A stretch of 64,000 nt of DNA from assembly GCA_020055645.1 (NCBI GenBank), contig CM034548.1, positions 20,026,001-20,090,000 of the forward strand, given 5' to 3'. The stretch comes from Tomocerus qinae (lineage: Eukaryota > Arthropoda > Collembola > Entomobryomorpha > Tomoceridae). Under the pieces are notes generated by a model. That model saw only the letters and a list, made by a program, of their open reading frames with translations. It ran no database searches and had not been told where the DNA came from. A program made the translations under genes and the position numbers. Below are positions 1 to 64,000 of the stretch, in pieces. Positions within the stretch are counted from its first letter, which is position 1. Each line of letters starts with the position of its first letter.

Positions 1-3000
1 TTTAATATTTGGCTTTCAAACCAAGTTAAATAAATTATACAAGGAAATATTCTGTTTTCATTAATGATTGCCAATTTCCCTATTTTATTAGGATTTTACT
101 TCAGTGCTCCATTTTATAGACAAAATCGCAAAATATGGTACAGGTGTGTAGTTGCATGTAAGGAGATTAAATTGTGGTGCAATCATAGTTTATTTTTGTA
201 TTGTATAACATTCTATACGAGATAAACCAACCTTAAATATGAAAGTGTATTATACATTTGTATGTAAAATGCAGAGTATTGTAATAAATGTATTTTTGTA
301 TAAAGAGTTTTCTGTAGCAAAGAGTAGTAGACTGAGATACAGTATCTTCAGCAAGTGAGACAGCTGAGGAGGGTATGTAATTTACCTCGTGAGGATCAGG
401 CAGGGTGGAAGGAAAGGCTTGGTTTTGTTGTCTTCAACCGCGAACCACACCACAATCTACTGTAATGTATTTATGATGTTCCTAGCATTAAGTGTAATGT
501 GTACATACAAACGAGTGCTAATGTTTGTTCCATCTAAACATCCTCATAGTATAGGGTAAAAGAGATCCTTTCTTGTAGAAACCTTGCATTGCATGATGAT
601 ATGATGCAAAATGCCCTGTTGCTTCTCTCCTGACTCTTTAGCTTTAGCAACAAATGTAATGATGGTACATGGCTATAAGGATGAGATAAGCTGACGATGA
701 GACGAGAGGGAAAGTAATGTGTATTTCTATTGCTATTGGATGGCATACATTATTGAACAGTCGAGACAAGATACCGTAGGAGTTTAGTACCGTCTACTAT
801 CAAGACAAAGTTAATCTATGTAAATGATATCTATAGCTAAGGATTTGTAAGTATAATTCATTCCGTCTCCGTCTGGTTTCTACTGGTCTTTGTCTTATAA
901 CTTTTAAAAGTGTATCTCTTGTAGTAGTATTAGGGTTAGTTGCATATAGCAGGAGAATGTATTGGAAATTGTATTTTACTAGTAGGTTCACAAGGATTCA
1001 TTTCCACATAAAGCACAAGACTAGTTTGCTCAGGTAGGCAAGACTTCACAGTAGGTATTAAATTCTAATTGTCTTGTGAGTGTTTACGCGAGTGATGTTA
1101 CATATTACGTTATGTATTGTAGCTGTAGGTAGGAATTATAATAATATTGAGCCAAGTAAGTAGTTTGGTAGGTATAGACAACAACACACATTAAGATTAA
1201 AGCATAGGGTAGGTACACAACGTGAAACCTGTATTTCATTGTATTGCAAGTGTTAATATGTATATTCTCCATCCGACTCCATGTAAAAATCCTAGTTTCA
1301 TAGGCATTATGTGGTGTGTGAACATTTCTTTGTCGATTGATAGAGAATGCCAAGCTAAAGACTAGTCTCGACTCTCATTACCTGTGCACAGCACACTTAG
1401 TATACAATATCTTAGGAATTAAGGGAAGAGCCTCGATATGCATTTACTATGTACCTGCATATTTACTATCTGTTTATCAGGAACTATTATATTGTATGCG
1501 TTTATTGTATAGCTTTATATGTCTATGCACATCCTAGGTACATATATTTTAGTATTAGTAAACACAAATGTATATAATATGTCCTTATGTATACATACAT
1601 TACACATAACTGCGTAAGTGGCAAAGCAAACCACCAACTAATGTAATACATTCAAATACGAATAAGTACTTTTCACTTTCATGTTACGTTCTTCCACTAC
1701 AAATGCGCGTACGAGATATGCAAATAAATGTTTTACTAAACTAATATCCACACAATTGAACATTTTGTTGGCAACACACATAAAATGTTTACTGCAAGGT
1801 AGGTTTTTAAGTGAGGATACTGTAATAATATAATAGTTCAGCAGAAATGTACCTCTCAAGTACATCCCGACGGTGCGACGGTAAATTAGCATTTGCTTTT
1901 GTAGCAAAGCAAAACCGACGTCAATAAATATATTTTCGGCTCTTTTCATCTCACCTATCTTATTGAAGGGAGAGCAAAAACATTACCTATTGCTTTTACA
2001 GTATTAAAGATGGGAAATTTTGTAATAAAAATTACTCCTATCTTGTGTTACTCCGATTCAGTAGTATACGTGCATACCAAAAAAAATATGTTTTCTTTTG
2101 AAAATGTTTTTGGAAAGTGGGACTGGTATTATGCAGGAACTCTTTCCTCTACTTAAGTCATTGTGCATATAAATATGCATGACTTGTGTAACAATTAGCA
2201 TTGGTGAGGTGATGTTTACAATGCAGTGCAGAATGTTTTGTAGTGCCGTGTACATAGATCATTACGGAATCGGCACAAGTATAGGTATATATACATATAT
2301 ATGTATAAATATGCAAAAGGTTATGCAACAGATGATTTTTGTTTCAAAGGAACTTGGGTAATCGACATTACTTATAATATCATATTTTTAGGTTATTAAC
2401 CTTCTCACTCTATTAATTGAGTGCAATTGTCGTAGAAAATTTGCTATTTGAATTGAAATAGTAGAGTATAATGGGATGAAAGAGAGAAAATTATTTGCAA
2501 AGATTCGAGTTGATTACACCTGTTGTGTTATGCACAATGTTGTTTCAGTTCTTTCTTATACATAAATGTACATATACTTATCAGACGCAAGTATCAGTCT
2601 TCTTCAAACTTCAAACTGCCTATTCAAAGAAATGAATGGCATGAAATTCACTGTAGTGCACAGTGCAGCAGAAAGAGAAATACACAGAGGAAAGAAAAGC
2701 CTCTTTATGACTAGGAAAAAAGACTCAAACCGGTTCAGGGCTCTTTCAGACTCTAGTTGAGTCTTGTCTTTGCTCAAGATAAAAATTTACAAACACAGCA
2801 AGTGATTGTCATGTTGTGTTGAAATATGACAGATGATGATATGACATCTTCCCCACTTCCCTTGCCATGCCCTCTTGAGCTAGGCCCATGTGGCTCAGTG
2901 GAGAAAATATGTCTTAAACGATTTTCGAGATAAATTATAGGTAACTAAAAAAACTCGGGTATAATTATATATCCCTACTGCAATCTTCTACACAAAAACC

Positions 3001-3220
3001 TATCTCTACTTATTTTTATCATCACCATCATTGTGATCATTATGCGAGTACTGAGAAATAACGAATGAAATGGTGCAAGTGGTGGTGGTCTCAACCTGTA
3101 TTTATGTATGTATTATGGACTACTGTCTACATGACAAGTGGCCTACCTTAGCTAACGTGTCTACCTTAAATTGTGGCTCTAACAATATTTAAAGGTTCAC
3201 TAATGTTTTTATTTTTCCAG
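1..3220. other. Non-coding, probably intron upstream of exon 1
   Basis: No cysteine-rich or otherwise recognisable coding segment is visible on either strand. Exon 1 begins in phase 1, so at least one earlier coding exon must exist and this stretch is most simply intron. It is AT-rich. An 18-bp perfect AT-rich palindrome lies at 2290-2307 (centre CATATATATG). Open frames here are short and of random composition. I see no start codon with a convincing signal peptide spliced to 3221. Confidence 0.6.
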
Positions 3221-63640
<60,420 letters not shown>

Positions 63641-64000
63641 GTATGTGCTTTGAGCTTTTTTCCCTAGTCGATCATGATAACATTTCATACAAGGAAAGTA
63701 GTATTAAACGTGTGAGAATAGAAAGCATACAATTGATGATGAATTCACCCGTGACATAAATGTGATTGTATTTGAATCGCAAAGGGATTATAGTGGAGTG
63801 AATTGCGATAGGAAAACTAAAATCATAACTACTGAAGTCGTAATCATATGTGTAGTTAAGGATTAAAATGATATGTGTGAAGCGTAATGATATTTTCATG
63901 GTGTAAGACTTACAAACGATGCCGTGTATGATTGTATTGGGAAGTATAATTCCGTAGCACCGTTTACACTGTCATCTTTGAAAATGTCATTTCCTCAATG
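63641..64000 (+). other. Start of intron 52
   Basis: This is 360 bp of AT-rich sequence after the exon 52 donor. There is no cysteine-rich segment or stop-proximal signal; the next exon must lie outside the window. Confidence 0.8.

Overview
The window is animal nuclear DNA. It is AT-rich, has no operon-like gene packing, and carries one intron-rich gene on the + strand that runs off both edges. I reconstructed 52 exons from 3221 to 63640 by following GT/AG splice sites and reading frame. All junctions are in frame, with no internal stop. They total 10,689 coding bases, about 3,563 codons. The protein is an unbroken chain of EGF-like modules, at least 20 of them with the calcium-binding D-x-D/N-E-C start. 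Between them sit small four-cysteine modules of the C-x5-C-x5-C-x4-C-x3-C type and many G-N-P-x-x-x-C module tails. That alternation is the signature of arthropod Dumpy, a gigantic apical extracellular matrix fibre protein that ties epithelia to cuticle under tension. I therefore read the window as an internal, probably N-terminal-half segment of a dumpy orthologue from an arthropod. The lineage (insect, crustacean or other) cannot be fixed from the sequence. Short TAGG/CCTA runs are common in the introns but are not decisive.

Layout: 1-3220 is intronic or upstream sequence with no coding signal I can support. Exon 1 (3221-3442) is followed by a 24,983-bp intron, exon 2 (28426-28557) and a 12,730-bp intron. 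From 41288 to 50282, exons 3-15 encode mostly calcium-binding EGF modules, with introns of about 0.1-2 kb. From 50403 to 56028 EGF modules mix with single DPY-type modules. From 56029 to 62684 large exons encode tandem arrays of the short four-cysteine module. From 62809 to 63640 the protein returns to plain EGF modules, and the gene continues past 64000. A start codon, signal peptide, the expected C-terminal zona pellucida domain and membrane anchor, and any polyA site all lie outside.

The most notable structure is a higher-order protein repeat in exons 40-47. Each unit has four short modules plus one EGF module, about 126 residues. Four consecutive copies start at 60484, 60937, 61315 and 61923, and a related copy starts at 56388. 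Other observations are a textbook-looking recursive-splicing (ratchet) site inside the 25-kb intron, recurrent 24-33-nt microexons that encode only the tail of an EGF module, two unpaired-looking extra cysteines close together in the array, and intronic blocks with strongly strand-biased base composition. I found no supportable second gene, RNA gene, transposon or CRISPR array.
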